Source: Agapetus fuscipes (taxonomy: Eukaryota; Arthropoda; Insecta; Trichoptera; Glossosomatidae). Taken from it: a DNA stretch of 64,000 bases. A program made the position numbers and the translations under genes. The DNA lies in contig OX637334.1 in assembly GCA_951799405.1 (NCBI GenBank), positions 5,084,001 to 5,148,000 of the forward strand. The letters are read 5' to 3'. The notes under the pieces are model-generated. The model was not told where the DNA came from and made no database searches. It saw only the letters and a program-made list of their open reading frames with translations. Positions 1 to 9,740 of the stretch are shown here, in pieces (the stretch's first letter is position 1; every line of letters begins with the position of its first letter).

Positions 1-104
1 TCTAATCTATGTTGAGCCAACGAAACGTCGAGAATTACGTAAGTTTTCCTATAACGATTCGTCTAATATCCAAAAAGTTGAATTATCAAAATGTGAAGTA
101 ATCT
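1..104 (+). repeat. Repeat G, partial
   Basis: Shares 'cgattcgtctaatatccaaaaagtt' (given in part: ttcgtctaatatccaaaaag) and the upstream ccaacgaaacgtcgagaatta with copies at 3478-3680 and 52655-52862. The start is cut by the window edge. Confidence 0.7.
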
Positions 105-342
105 AATGTAAGTTGCAAAGATATATTAACATTTAAAATTATTTTTAAATGCATGCCCACAAACAGACACGTGTACCTAAGTACGTGAGTGTACGTACAA
201 ATTAAAATCTATACCTCAAATGTACTCGTACATAAACCCTGCAACTTTTGTCGATCTTTCCTGAAACAGAGGTGACATTGGCAGAAAGAACCATTTTGTA
301 CAGTATGGGTGGTCAGCCTGATACCAACCTGTGAGTCAAGGA
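101..342 (-). mobile_element. RTE 3' UTR copy, 5'-truncated
   Basis: Reads, reversed, from ccttgactcacaggttggta through the conserved accctgtttcagg-type block to a taatcta tail. It is one of about 30 copies of the ~240-bp sequence that, at 62641-63275, is seen to be the 3' end of a non-LTR retrotransposon. Confidence 0.85.
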
Positions 343-467
343 ATTTTAATAGTGCCATGATTTTATTGGGGCTCTCTTTTAATGAAACTGCAGTTATTTA
401 TTTTAACATAATTTATTTTACACGATTTGGATCACAATTTACAACAATTGACAATCCCTGCTTATTG
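335..467 (+). repeat. Repeat F, partial
   Basis: The segment with 'ggggctctcttttaatgaaa' and 'gcagttatttattttaacat' matches longer copies at 8320-8645 and 22415-22735. The class is unknown. Confidence 0.55.
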
Positions 468-516
468 CCAAGCATTTTGCCGTGAAGACTAATAGTCTTC
501 ACGGCAAAATGCTTGG
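468..516. repeat. Perfect 24-bp palindrome with 1-nt centre
   Basis: Arm 468-491 (ccaagcattttgccgtgaag, then acta) is the exact reverse complement of 493-516, with only base 492 between them. Such a short spacer is typical of snap-back synthesis rather than of two independent insertions. Confidence 0.95.
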
Positions 517-722
517 AGCAACTAATCCACTCTCTGCACCATTTCAGCCCCTATATGTGGGTACAAAAGAGATCTTTCTTGCATATTCCAGATCATTCGA
601 TCTCTCGCTCATACCAGACTGCCATTCTATGTACCTTACTACTATTATCATGGATCATACTGGACTGTTCTACACACCCTATTATACCTGTACAGGCGCA
701 TGTCGGTATTTCGAATTCATAA

Positions 723-1145
723 ATAAATAAGATTAAGATGATTTATTTGATGAGCGCTGTGTATCACACCTCAAGAGCCCTCTGCGAGCTTGGTCGTCGC
801 AGTAGAAAGCGCCAATTTTCAAGCAAGACCCAGTTGCTGTAAGGTTGAATGGACCTTTCAGTGACTGGTCTTTGTTAAAGGTTTATGAATTTTTCAACCC
901 AGCGAAGAGCACATTTGGAAATATAAATGGTACTTATATTTTTTGCGCTCCGCCGGAATTCAAATCCACAACATTCTATTTACGAGTCCGAAGTGTTGCC
1001 ACTGGACTACGGACCGGAACAATAAATGCCAACAACACGCGGTGTACATGAGCGCTCACCCATCCAGGTAGCATCCGCGCCCAATGCTGCTTAACTTCGG
1101 TGATCTGATGAGAACCGGTGCTTTCAACATGGTATCGTCGTTGAC
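723..1145 (-). mobile_element. SINE-B with full-length 5S rRNA module
   Basis: On the minus strand the order is a 5S rRNA-like module (1028-1145, about 118 nt, the length of a whole 5S RNA), then a tRNA-like head, then the SINE-B body ending in gagcgctcatcaaataaat-like sequence. The 5S module has ACCATGTTGAAAGCACCGGT near its start, GATCACCGAAGTTAAGCAGC in the middle and CACCGCGTGTTGTTGGC at its end, so both 5S internal promoter blocks are recognisable. The tRNA-like head has no separate transcription leader between it and the 5S part. Confidence 0.9.
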
Positions 1146-1431
1146 AATATAGTTCGTAACAATATAATAATATATACTGTGTCAAAAGCTTAATTAATAA
1201 GTAATATGGCCGGGGACGCTTTACATACAAAGTGTAGGATTGGAACAGAAGCAAGGCGACACCTACGCCATGTTGGTACTGCTGATTCCCAGGCTGACAA
1301 CTTTTAATTAAATCTACTTTTATTGAACTTCCCCAGGTCATTTACAATTAATCAGACGCGTGCGCTGGGTAGAGGCAAAATATGTATAAATACATGAGTG
1401 ATTTATTTATTTATCTTAGACGCATATATTT

Positions 1432-1699
1432 TCCTTGACTTTTAGGTTGGTATGAGGCTGACCACCCATACTGTAAAAAATGGTTCACTTTGCCAATGTC
1501 ACCCCTGTTTCAGGGAAGGTCGGCAAGAGTTGCAGGGCTTATGTTAATTTAAGATTGGGTTTTTATATTGTAGGTCCACATGCGGTATGTGTTAGCGCGA
1601 AATTATACATGTCTGTTTGTGGGAATGCGTTTAATATGAATCTTAAATGATATATATCTTTGCAGCTTAGATTTAGATTAGATTTAGATTTAGATTTAT
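1432..1699 (+). mobile_element. RTE 3' UTR copy with tandem tail
   Basis: Runs from ttccttgacttttaggttgg to a tail of repeated ATTTAG/ATTAG units (1668-1699). It has the canonical order of the family. Confidence 0.9.
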
Positions 1700-1716
1700 C
1701 ATTTTTTATTTGTTAC

Positions 1717-1830
1717 AGCCTATCTTCCGCTAGGGGTGGCCAGTACATACGCAAATGTGTCTCCGCTTTGTTCTGTCCTTGCATACTTCTTTCACCTCCT
1801 CGACATTCATCACTCTGTAGGTTCCATCAT
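1717..1830 (-). mobile_element. Fragment of older RTE subfamily RT tail
   Basis: Contains ctaggggtggccagtaca and the tgcatacttctttcac block that match the 3' end of the RT tail at 18725-18830. The reading frame is destroyed. Confidence 0.7.
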
Positions 1831-2062
1831 TTACATATAATAAACAACAATTTATGTTTTTTTTTTTCAATGAAATGAAAGTTGTCTCTATTCTCCAATG
1901 TAATAAAAAAACAGCAAAACAATATTAACATAATGTGGCCAACCATCTCAATTCCTTCACGGTATGATACGAATAATATTGTTTTGTCCGATCTGTGTGG
2001 CAACACTGTATATTCCAATTTATGTTGGGAGGAGAGAAAATTGTATCTCATTTTCACAAACA

Positions 2063-2350
2063 GTACCCCTAGTATAAAACATTACGTAAACTCCTCTCGA
2101 TTGCGTAAATCAAAAAAATTTATAAAAACTAAATCAGTCACTTGGAGCACCGTCGTATATTTCATACATTTAAGATTAACGCAATCGAGGTGTTTTTATG
2201 TAATTCTGTATCCTCGAGACACAGGACCTATGATTTGTAAATTTGCGTTCAAACTAAACCATAGATCAAATAATAGGAAAATTAAAGTAGCACCTCTATT
2301 GAGAGTTTTAGTTTCCTTACATTTGAATACATTATGTTATACTTGAAGCT
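2063..2350. mobile_element. MITE-I pair
   Basis: Starts with cctagtataaaacattacgt, the family's terminal motif, and contains the inverted pair ctcgattgcgt/acgcaatcgag. A second, degenerate MITE-I end follows at about 2255-2350 (catttgaatacattatgtta). An open frame of 154 codons runs across it but is explained by the repeat. Confidence 0.55.
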
Positions 2351-2589
2351 CTGTACACAAGAGAGCTTCTCAAATAAAAATCAGTTCCTCCCAACCCTAA
2401 AAAAGTGAATCGTATATATAATCAAATGCATCAATCTAGGTTTTCTTTGACAATGAAATGAATTACGGATAATATGAAGATAAAATGATTTTTAGTGTTT
2501 CCATATATTTATTTCATAAAAAAATCTACATAGTCGCCTTTGGTTCTAAACAACTCAAGTATTAAACCATTATCGTGTACATACGATGC

Positions 2590-2762
2590 ATTTTTATAGC
2601 AGTAGGTAACTGAAGCTTTAAAATTTAAACTCAAAACAATCATTCTAAAAAAAGAATATGCAAATCAAAACAGCGCCTCTCGTAAGCGTTTAAGTTAACG
2701 AACACTTTAAGTAAAACGCTTCTGTTGAGTTTAAACGTTATTTTGCATCCAGGTGCAAAATT
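2590..2762. mobile_element. MITE-I copy
   Basis: Has the central 'caaaacagcgcctctcgtaa' and the terminal 'gagtttaaacgttattttgc' shared with copies at 11893, 14318, 21536, 35115 and 36655. Confidence 0.65.
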
Positions 2763-3078
2763 CCTCCAAGCAAAGAAGAAAACACGACGCTGATTGAATA
2801 AATTTTCTTTTTTTCTCATTTTGATGAGCGGGAAAAGTTTGTTTTTTACGATAATATTATTCTCGTTTTGTGGCGGGCGGCTTATTTGTCTCCTCTATTG
2901 ATTTCCCTTATCGGATGTTTCAGAGGAATAAAACGGCTGATGCTATAATAGTCAACATGTTTTTATTTGCGAGAAAATAAAATGGGAAAGTTTTCATATC
3001 AACACTGTTTTATATTACCGCCTTATTCGGAGTCGAAAATCCCAATTAAAGTGTGTATATAATTATATAGAATTAGCT
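2763..3078. other. AT-rich intergenic DNA, nothing recognised
   Basis: Both strands were read; no exon-like, repeat-family or RNA signal was recognised. Confidence 0.5.
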
Positions 3079-3465
3079 ATGGGGCCGTCCATAAATTACG
3101 TCATCGATTTTGGCCGATTTTCGACCCCCCCCCCCTCTATAATCATCCTATAGTCATTATCCAATGACCCCCCCTCCCTTCTTGCTGTAATAATGGATGA
3201 GCTTAATAATTAATAATGTTATATTGTTAATAATATATATTGTTGGTTTGTGGGCTTACATCTGAGAGCTTTAAATGAATATATCCTTGCAACTTAGATT
3301 ATAGATTATAGATTATAGATATTACTTACACAATATTTTGTATATTTTGTAGAAATTGGTTTTTACAAGAACGACGTCACTTTTGGTACTCGTACATCAT
3401 TTGCCATCATCCGCAGACCAGACTCCCCCCCCCCCCCCCTTAATGCGAATGACGTAATATCTTTT
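3079..3465. mobile_element. Poly-C type MITE, one end degraded
   Basis: Begins ggggccgtccataaattacg followed by tcat and a C-run (3126-3137). It ends with a second C-run (3426-3439) and the inverted partner atgacgtaatat. This matches a MITE type seen widely in insects, whose ends read GGGCCGTCCATAAATTACGTCA. An RTE tail (3246-3321) is inserted in it. Confidence 0.65.
3246..3321 (+). mobile_element. RTE tail fragment
   Basis: tttgtgggcttacatctgag leading to three ATTATAG units. This is the last ~75 bp of the RTE 3' UTR, an extreme 5' truncation. Confidence 0.8.
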
Positions 3466-3477
3466 TAGCATAATTAT

Positions 3478-3680
3478 TATCTCCGTCCTAGGTAACGCAT
3501 GAATTTGTGACAATTTTTGTTTGTTTGATAGTTCATTCTCAATTGTCACGCAGAGAGGGTGCCTCCTGAAGTCGCCAACGAAGCGTCGACAATTATGTAA
3601 TTTCTCCTAAAACGGTTCGTCTAATATCCAAAAAGTTTAATTACCTCAATATGAGGTAATTATAATTGTAAATATGACGA
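3478..3680 (+). repeat. Repeat G copy
   Basis: Matches 52655-52862 through 'aatttgtgacaatttttgtt', 'gggtgcctcctgaagtcgcc' and 'ttcgtctaatatccaaaaag'. It holds a CTGAAG...CGAAGCG string discussed under possible hammerhead-like cores. Confidence 0.7.
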
Positions 3681-3699
3681 TGGATAACTTGTTTTTTTT

Positions 3700-3920
3700 A
3701 TTGTGCCGTTACGTAATTTTATCACTCCAAGGGCGCCTCAAAGATTCGGTAAACGTATCGGTCTTAACACGTCTCTTGAACTAGAGGTGGCAGTTGTTTC
3801 CATGCCCTTGGAGCCGCCATTGCAAAAGCACGTTCACCAAACACTGTTGCAGACTTGTGCAAAGGCTCATTTGACCAATGTTCTGGCTCCACTTTCTGCA
3901 GAGCGCTAAATGCTGTCGTA
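3700..3920 (-). mobile_element. CR1/L2-like RT C-terminal fragment
   Basis: Reversed, it reads VFGERAFAMAAPRAWKQLPP, then LVQETC, the conserved 'GxRAFxVAGPxxWNxLP' tail of CR1/L2-type reverse transcriptases. It continues into the EAPLEV block and a 3' end shared with 38020-38290. Several stops are present. Confidence 0.75.
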
Positions 3921-4200
3921 GGAATTGTACGAAGATGTGTGCATCACCAAACACATCGAAATTGGCAAAAATGTTTATGATGATTACTCATTTTATTACC
4001 ACTCACTGTCCATGCGTCACTTCCATACAACAACGTCGGTAACAATATGCCATTTCGTCAATACTCTTTGTTCTTTCAATTGTCATATATTCCACATTTT
4101 CTTTTTATACTTAAGTGGTTTGTGTATTGACACAAACTTTATCTTACAAATGACTATAATGAAAAATAATTATTCTTTATTTAAACACGATTTTATGTAA

Positions 4201-4290
4201 GTACCTGATGTTTTGATTCGTTTACTTGACGATGGTCTGAGGACCGAATGCTTTCGAAATTTGTGATCAATAATATAGAAAAAGTGGAAA
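4201..4290 (+). repeat. Short repeat with GGTC-TGAG-GACC hairpin
   Basis: Contains acgatggtctgaggaccgaa and aatttgtgatcaataatat. Related strings occur at 8222, 27655 and 34025. See the hammerhead-like finding. Confidence 0.5.
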
Positions 4291-4714
4291 TACATCAGTG
4301 TTTACACAAATAATAATTGTTTTTCTTTATAGTAATATTATACGATTTTCTTTTTATGTGAAAAAAATGTCGAAAGCTATATTGCGGAAAAGCGAATTTT
4401 CGTAAAAACTAATTTGCCTTTTTTTTTTGTCTTTTATAGGCATCTTTTACAAACCAGTCACGATCGATGTGCCATACTTTGGGAGCAAGTAAAAAAGAAG
4501 AAAGACAAAAAAGTTTGTGATTGATAATATGTAGGTTCCCAATATGATCTTGCGCCCCTATAAGGCTCTATATCTATCGACAATCTAAGTTGAAAAGTAC
4601 ACAAGCAAACACGAGTAAGTTAGCACTTACGCATGCTGTATGTGAACTTCAAGCAAAAAACTGCACCAACCAGCTTTTTCAGTGGTCGCATGTTGAACCT
4701 ATTAACTTTGTTCA

Positions 4715-4996
4715 GGTAAGAGGGCCGGCCTTACGTCAACCAGTTAACTTAAAGTCAGAGTTCCTCTGCTCCAGACGGGCAAGTTCTAATTTTTTGTGAA
4801 GCCCAAGCGAAGCTTGCCGGTATTTGGAGTTTTGCTTTGAAATAAACAAAGAAATGGGAAATCATTTCTGACACTTTGTCTTGGTGGAGATCTAACTCTA
4901 GCTCTTTGGTGTTGAATACAAGCATTCTGCCAACTGAGCTATCACTCGGACTTTTTACGAGCTTGGTTGTCGCTACAAAGCGCTAAATCCTCAATC
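4715..4996 (-). mobile_element. SINE-B/SINE-A dimer, 5'-truncated
   Basis: On the minus strand the last 45 nt of a SINE-B (AGCGACAACCAAGCTCGTAA) run through AAAGTCCGAGT straight into a SINE-A head (GATAGCTCAGTTGGCAGAAT). The SINE-A continues to 4715. The same junction is seen at 9597. Confidence 0.85.
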
Positions 4997-5112
4997 AAGT
5001 TTTGTGAGTATTTAAATTTTTTGTTTGAAATAAACAAAGAAGGTGGGTATTTAACTCTAGCTCTCTGGCATTGAACGCAAGCATTTCACCATCTGAGCTA
5101 TCGACCGAACTA
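4996..5112 (-). mobile_element. SINE-A head fragment
   Basis: Reversed, starts at the tRNA-like GATAGCTCAGATGGTGAAAT and covers the first ~115 nt of the family. Its B-box region is degraded. Confidence 0.7.
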
Positions 5113-5139
5113 TCTGCGGTAGATCTGTAATTTAAAAAT

Positions 5140-5527
5140 TACTGAGCACATCACACCCTCACTCAGAGATCAGCTTCATTGGCTGAAAATAAAGGAGAGG
5201 GTGGAGTACAAGGTCTGCTTAACTGTATTTAAGTCCTCGCAGAACATTGCGCCACTGTATATCTCAGAGCTATGTGTGGGGGACACAGTAGGGGGTAGGC
5301 GGGGTACCCTGAGGTCTGCATGCAATACTGCTGTGAATAGATTCAGGGTTCCCTGCAGAAGCAACATGCCAAATTATTTAGATCGTGCCTTTTGCATTGC
5401 TGGCCCTCTGCTGTGGAATGCCTTACCACACGAGCTGAGAGCTGTGGAGAGTACAAGTGCATTTAAGTCAGGATTGAAGACATGCTTGTTCAGGAGGGGC
5501 TATGGCTCTGCAGTGCCCTTGCAGTGA
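5140..5527 (+). pseudogene. CR1/L2-like reverse transcriptase C-terminus
   Basis: Open for about 125 codons: HITPSLRDQLHWLKIKERVE is the 'ITPxLRxLHWLPVKxR' hallmark, followed by YKVCLTVFKSSQNIAPLYIS, then YLDRAFCIAGPLLWNALP and FKSGLKTCLFRRGYG. This is the end of the RT plus C-terminal region of a non-LTR retrotransposon, 5'-truncated, followed by an ATT-rich tail (5555-5580). The frame is intact over its whole length, so the insertion is fairly young. Confidence 0.88.
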
Positions 5528-5703
5528 ATTCGCAAAACGGCACTAAAAATATTGTCAATTTATTATTATTTATTATTAGTGGCCCAAAATATTGAGGAAC
5601 CTACCTTCAATGAAACTTTGCCACATACAATTTAGTGTGTGCTTTAATGCTATCGATGATGAATGATGCTTTTGATTTCGTGATGGGAGTAGATGGCACT
5701 GAC

Positions 5704-5813
5704 CTGGAAGATCTCCACATCCAGGAATGTCCAGTCCCCCTTGGTCATCCCCACGGACTGCGCCGCCAGCATGAACTTGCGCAGGTAGATTCCTCGGACA
5801 CTCAAGATGAACA
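5704..5813 (-). CDS. Gyc32E: Receptor guanylate cyclase, coding exon 6 (last in window)
   Basis: The acceptor is TTTTGTTTCCAG and the donor GTCAGT. The exon completes the split Val codon and encodes VFILSVRGIYLRKFMLAAQS, then VGMTKGDWTFLDVEIFQ, ending in phase 0. The VFILSV strand and the DWTFLDVEIF segment align with the lobe-two part of natriuretic-peptide-type receptors, where the family reads roughly ..Y.FF.LDIFG. I searched the remaining 5.7 kb towards coordinate 1 for the next conserved block and saw none, so the gene continues outside the window. Confidence 0.92.
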
Positions 5814-6194
5814 CTGGAAACAAAAAAGTCAATAATTGAATCATCATTTGCGCTGATTAATTTTTACACAATTTACTTCAGATACGGGTCACGTTCAGAG
5901 TCACATAACACATTCAAAACTGAACGGTCAGTTCGGTTCTCTCTCGCTGCAGACAGCTTTGCCTCTTTTTATAGAGAAAATAAGGATTATTCTCGAATCA
6001 CTGAGAATTGCAACATGCGAGACTGTACTAGAAAATTTAAACACTCGAGCAGTCTCGACCAATGCAAATGTCAAATTATTAAAGTAGATACAGGTATATC
6101 TAGAGACTTCACAGACTGACACAGACAAACAAAACATACAATTACATATTCGTAACAATATAAAAACTTGATCGCACACGAAGGCCCAATAGAA

Positions 6195-6310
6195 GATATA
6201 ATTATGTCCTGTCTAGGTAATTTCAGGGAGTGGACCGACATCCGAAGTGTGGAGGAGCTGTTCCGAACGGCGAACAGGGACACGCCGAGGTGATCGTCAA
6301 TGTTGGGGGG
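6195..6310 (+). mobile_element. Possible non-LTR RT tail fragment
   Basis: Reads FREWTDIRSVEELFRTANRD, then a stop and SSMLG. It resembles the W..S.EELF..A.DR pattern near the end of some non-LTR polyproteins. It is short and broken. Confidence 0.45.
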
Positions 6311-6492
6311 ACCCGACAGGGCACGTAAAGAAGATGAAATTGTAAATCAGTCGTTCATATGAAGTGGGCTTCTTGTTCAATGAGAACTGTTACAAGAAGT
6401 TGTAAGGAAATTTCGTTTTTGTCTTGTCCATAGCTCAGTCGATCACGAGCTGGTAAACCCTCACTCTAAGTGAAAACCGTCCCCCTTACATG

Positions 6493-6585
6493 TTAAAATA
6501 AATAAGTGCCCTTCGCCACATGCGATATCTTTGGAGATAACCCGGTAAGAAGTTGCGCTTTGTGTAGATCAGTTGCTTTTTTGTT
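6493..6585 (+). mobile_element. SINE-A 3' fragment
   Basis: 'cgccacatgcgatatctttg' through 'aagaagttgcgctttgtgta' matches the last ~90 nt of SINE-A. Confidence 0.65.
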
Positions 6586-6925
6586 GTTGTTGGGAAAACG
6601 CTCATTTCAGAACCTCGGGAAAATGGTTATCAGAGAAATTCGGAAAAGCCGTCATTTGGGAAATTCGGAAAACATGGGAGGGCGGTTATTTGGGATCAGA
6701 TGCGCTCGTTTTGTAGTGAATGGGAGGAGCGATACACCCGAAAAGGATCAGCAGAGGCCATTGAGGGCTTTCTGTGAGACTTAATGTTGAAATAAGCTTG
6801 TACGTCAGAGTATTTAAAACTCACATTAGGTGGAATAAAGGACGATACTCGCGAGTTGCGTTTTAGTATTTTTTAATCGTATATTTTCCTTTCGAGTGCT
6901 CCTTGCTGTACCTTGAGTTTGGTAT

Positions 6926-7371
6926 GATAATAATAATAATAATATTAGGATGATTTATTTGGTGAGCGTTGTTTTTGTGTGTATCACACCTCAAGAGCCC
7001 TCTGCGAGCTTGGTCGTCACTGTAGAAAGCGCCAATTCTCAAGCAAGACCCAGTTGTTGTAAGGTTGGATGGACCTTTCAGTGACCGGTCTTTGGTAAAG
7101 GTTTATGAATTTTTCAACTCCGCTGAGTTGAAAAATTCAAAGAGCACATTCGAAATATGAATGGTATATTTTTGTGCTCCGCCGGGATCCGAATCCACAA
7201 CCTTCCCTTTACGAGTCCGAAGTGTTGCCACTGGACTGAGGACCGGTCCAAGATGCCAACGACACGCGGTGTACCTGAGCGGTAGCCCATCCAAGTACTA
7301 TCCGCGCCCAATGTTGTTTAGCTTCGGTGATCTATGGGAACCGGTGCTTTCAACATGGTAACGTTGTCGAC
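6926..7371 (-). mobile_element. SINE-B with full-length 5S rRNA module
   Basis: Minus strand: 5S module 7255-7371 (ACCATGTTGAAAGCACCGGT ... CACCGCGTGTCGTTGGC), linker ATCTTGGACC, tRNA-like head, body, and an AATATTATTATT tail at 6926-6950. A perfect 14-bp hairpin with 4-nt loop (7108-7139; gaatttttcaactc/gagttgaaaaattc) sits inside the body where other copies have only one arm. Confidence 0.92.
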
Positions 7372-7445
7372 ACGTTATGCTGCTGAGGTTGATTTTGTTA
7401 TGTAAATAGTGCTTAGGTTTAAACAAAATAAATAGGGTAGGTAGT

Positions 7446-7790
7446 CCGGTCGATAGCTCAGGTGGTAGAGTGCTTGCATTCCATGCCGAAAGCTCGGGTT
7501 CGAATCCCACCGAGCGCGAGGGTGTCAGAAATGATTTCCCGTTTCGGTGTTTATTTCAAACCCCAAAATAAAATACCGGCAAGGTTTACTCAGCCTACAC
7601 AAGAAATGAGTACCAGCACCCTCGGAAGCTGGGAAACCTCCACTTCAACTGAAGTGGTTGGCGTAAGGCCGGCCCCCTTACCTGTAAAAATAAATAGGTT
7701 CAACTCGCCACATGCGACCCCTTCGGGGATAACGCGGCAAGAAGTTACACTATATGTGTAGCTTAGTTGCGTTTGCGTTGCGTTTAGGTG
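7446..7790 (+). mobile_element. SINE-A, near full length
   Basis: Best full copy: tRNA-like head with A box (ATAGCTCAGGTGG) and B box (GGTTCGAATCC). Then the body: gtgtcagaaatgatttcccg, aaataccggcaaggtttact, cttcaactgaagtggttggc, ccccttcggggataacgcgg and ttacactatatgtgtagctt. The end is near gttgcgttt. The region ccccttcgggg and the cttcaactgaag block can form small stems. Confidence 0.9.
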
Positions 7791-7940
7791 CATATAGATT
7801 GATTCTAGCTGTAGGATGAATTATTATTAAGTACCTAGAGTAAGGAAATATTATATAAATAATAATTGTATTGGAAGCTTTTGGAATATCATAGTTTCCA
7901 TGCGAGATTAAGTCTAGAACCCTAAAAACACAACAATATT

Positions 7941-8130
7941 TAATGCATGCCCACAAGCACCCCGGTGAAAAAATTGCACATACACATGGTGCATAAGTGT
8001 GCATTTACAAAATAAAAATGTTTAAAGAGCATGATCTCTGTAACTCTCACCGCCTTTCCCTGAACGGGAGTGACAATGCTGAAGTGAACCATTTTTTTAC
8101 AGAATGAGTGATTAGTGATCAGCTTACGCA
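7941..8130 (-). mobile_element. RTE 3' UTR copy, diverged
   Basis: Keeps aatgcatgcccacaagca, acgggagtgacaatg and aagtgaaccatttttttaca in the family order. It is older than most copies. Confidence 0.7.
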
Positions 8131-8210
8131 CATCCCCCTATAAGTCAAATAATTTTTTTTTGGATAACTATTTAAACTGAAATAGACTAATGTAATGTCC
8201 TCAAACCATC

Positions 8211-8320
8211 ATCAGGTATACAAAATAGAAATTCTGTATACTTGATGGTGGTCTGAGTATCGAAAACTTTTGTAATTAAAAAAAAACAATAGTGACTATA
8301 AATAGTGTTTGATTTGACTT
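8211..8320 (+). repeat. Imperfect hairpin repeat
   Basis: accatcatcaggtatacaaa faces tgtatacttgatggtggt, followed by ctgagtatcgaaaac. Related to 4201-4290. Confidence 0.5.
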
Positions 8321-8645
8321 GGGGCTCTTTTTCATTTAATTGCGATTTAATTTTATTTTCACATAATCGTTAATCGTTACTGTGCACTCTTCACGCTCTG
8401 CTCTCAGTGTTGCAATGCGCGTTGCAATGACCTAAGCGACTCGGTCTCCCCGCAGAATCTTTGCTTGTATTTATATATGTCGCTAAGACGATTCTTGCAT
8501 GTTCTCAAAGATGGTAGATACTTTCACTAGGATTGTTCGACACACTTCCATAATGGATTAAACTTGAGGCAGACACACACATCAGCAAGCTACGTGTTCA
8601 TGCTCACGTCCCTACAAGCTCATACGTTCGTAACAATACGATAGT
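8320..8645 (+). repeat. Repeat F copy
   Basis: Collinear with 22415-22735: 'gcgatttaattttattttca', then the tctcc(c)cgcagaatctttgc block, 'acgattcttgcatgttc' and 'ccataatggatta'. Unclassified dispersed repeat with no terminal repeats seen. Confidence 0.65.
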
Positions 8646-8649
8646 TTTA

Positions 8650-9540
8650 CAACAAAAGGAAAAATTGTTGTTCTGTATATTTAAAAAAGTGTATTTTTTT
8701 TAAATTCAGCATTTGCTCATTTACATTTTTTCCACAGCCCTCAGGGGTGTCTCTGCCCCCTAATGTAGTGGGGTGTCAGAAACCTCCCCTCACGCGTAAA
8801 GCTGAATATTGTATTTATCACTGTTTAGTTCCGCAAGGCAAGAAAACCCGGCAAGGGCGGGAAACGGATACAAAAATAATGAAAAATTACCGCCAGGGCT
8901 CGCACGTACGTGCATACATGCGAATTTACGCAAATTGTACTCGACTCTAGAATACAAAAAAACTCACAAGTTTGTACCGTTACATACAGTGTAAAAAAGA
9001 GTAATGTATAAGTGCAGTTGAGAAGTATTATTTACAATAATAATAACTACACAGTTTAAATTCCTACCTTGACCTAACGAGAAGTATTATTGTTAAAGAT
9101 TCGTATAAAATATATTTCCGACTATTTAAGTTCCTGCTTTTCACAAGCTGTATCTGTAAATAAATTTGTACATTTGTAAGCCTAAATCTGCCGTTTTTGT
9201 TTCTTACACTTTATGGCCTTAGAAGAATAGTAACAGTTATGAAAAAAATCAAGCATATTGATTTTTTTTTATCTTTATATAAAGTTTGAATAAAATATGT
9301 AACTTAAGAATTGCTACCACAATTTTTTTTTAAAAAAACACGTTTTTTCACATTTTTAGCGTTTTTTTCGTGTGTGCTGTATTTTGGAAATATATTTTTT
9401 CTTTTTAATTACGGAACTATGCATTGTTTATCGCCCGTACTTACCATTTTTTTTTATAATGTCAATAGTTTTTGAGGGAATATGGAAAAACTGAAACTAC
9501 TTTATGAATTAAATTTTAATCAAAAGAACTAATTAAGAAC
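8650..9540. other. AT-rich stretch, nothing recognised
   Basis: Long homopolymer A/T tracts; no exon or repeat family seen. A short open frame at 8747-8950 has no recognisable features. Confidence 0.5.
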
Positions 9541-9740
9541 ACAGCTGGGTCTTGCTTAAGAATTGGCGGTTTGAAGCGACGACTAAGCTCGTAAAAAGTC
9601 CGGTCGATAGCTCAGTTGGTAGAATGCTTGCATTCCATGCCGAAAGCAAGGGTTCGATCCCCACCGAGGCGAGGGTGTCAGAAATGATTTCCCGTTTCGG
9701 TGTCTATTTCAAACCCAAAATAAATACCGGCAAGGTGTTC
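9541..9740 (+). mobile_element. SINE-B/SINE-A dimer, 5'-truncated
   Basis: The SINE-B end (gggtcttgcttaagaattgg, agcgacgactaagctcgtaa) runs through aaagtccggtcg into a SINE-A head with intact A and B boxes. It stops in the SINE-A body at ctcagcct. Confidence 0.88.

Noticed and set aside
1028..1145. Functional 5S rRNA gene
   Set aside because: Full length but with substitutions in the promoter region, fused to a SINE and with no T-run terminator after it; called a SINE module.
976..1341. 121-codon minus-strand frame
   Set aside because: Runs through the 5S module and linker of a SINE-B; no codon bias or domain.
1882..2346. 154-codon plus-strand frame
   Set aside because: Spans MITE-I copies in AT-rich DNA; no recognisable domain and no splice context.
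3126..3137. C-runs as sequencing error
   Set aside because: They occur at both expected places of a known poly-C MITE type, so they are probably real.
7462..7761. Open frames reading ...VSEMISRFGVYFKP... at 7462, 9552, 13929, 56928 and, reversed, at 21065 and 49771
   Set aside because: They are translations of the SINE-A head and body and recur only where SINE-A lies.
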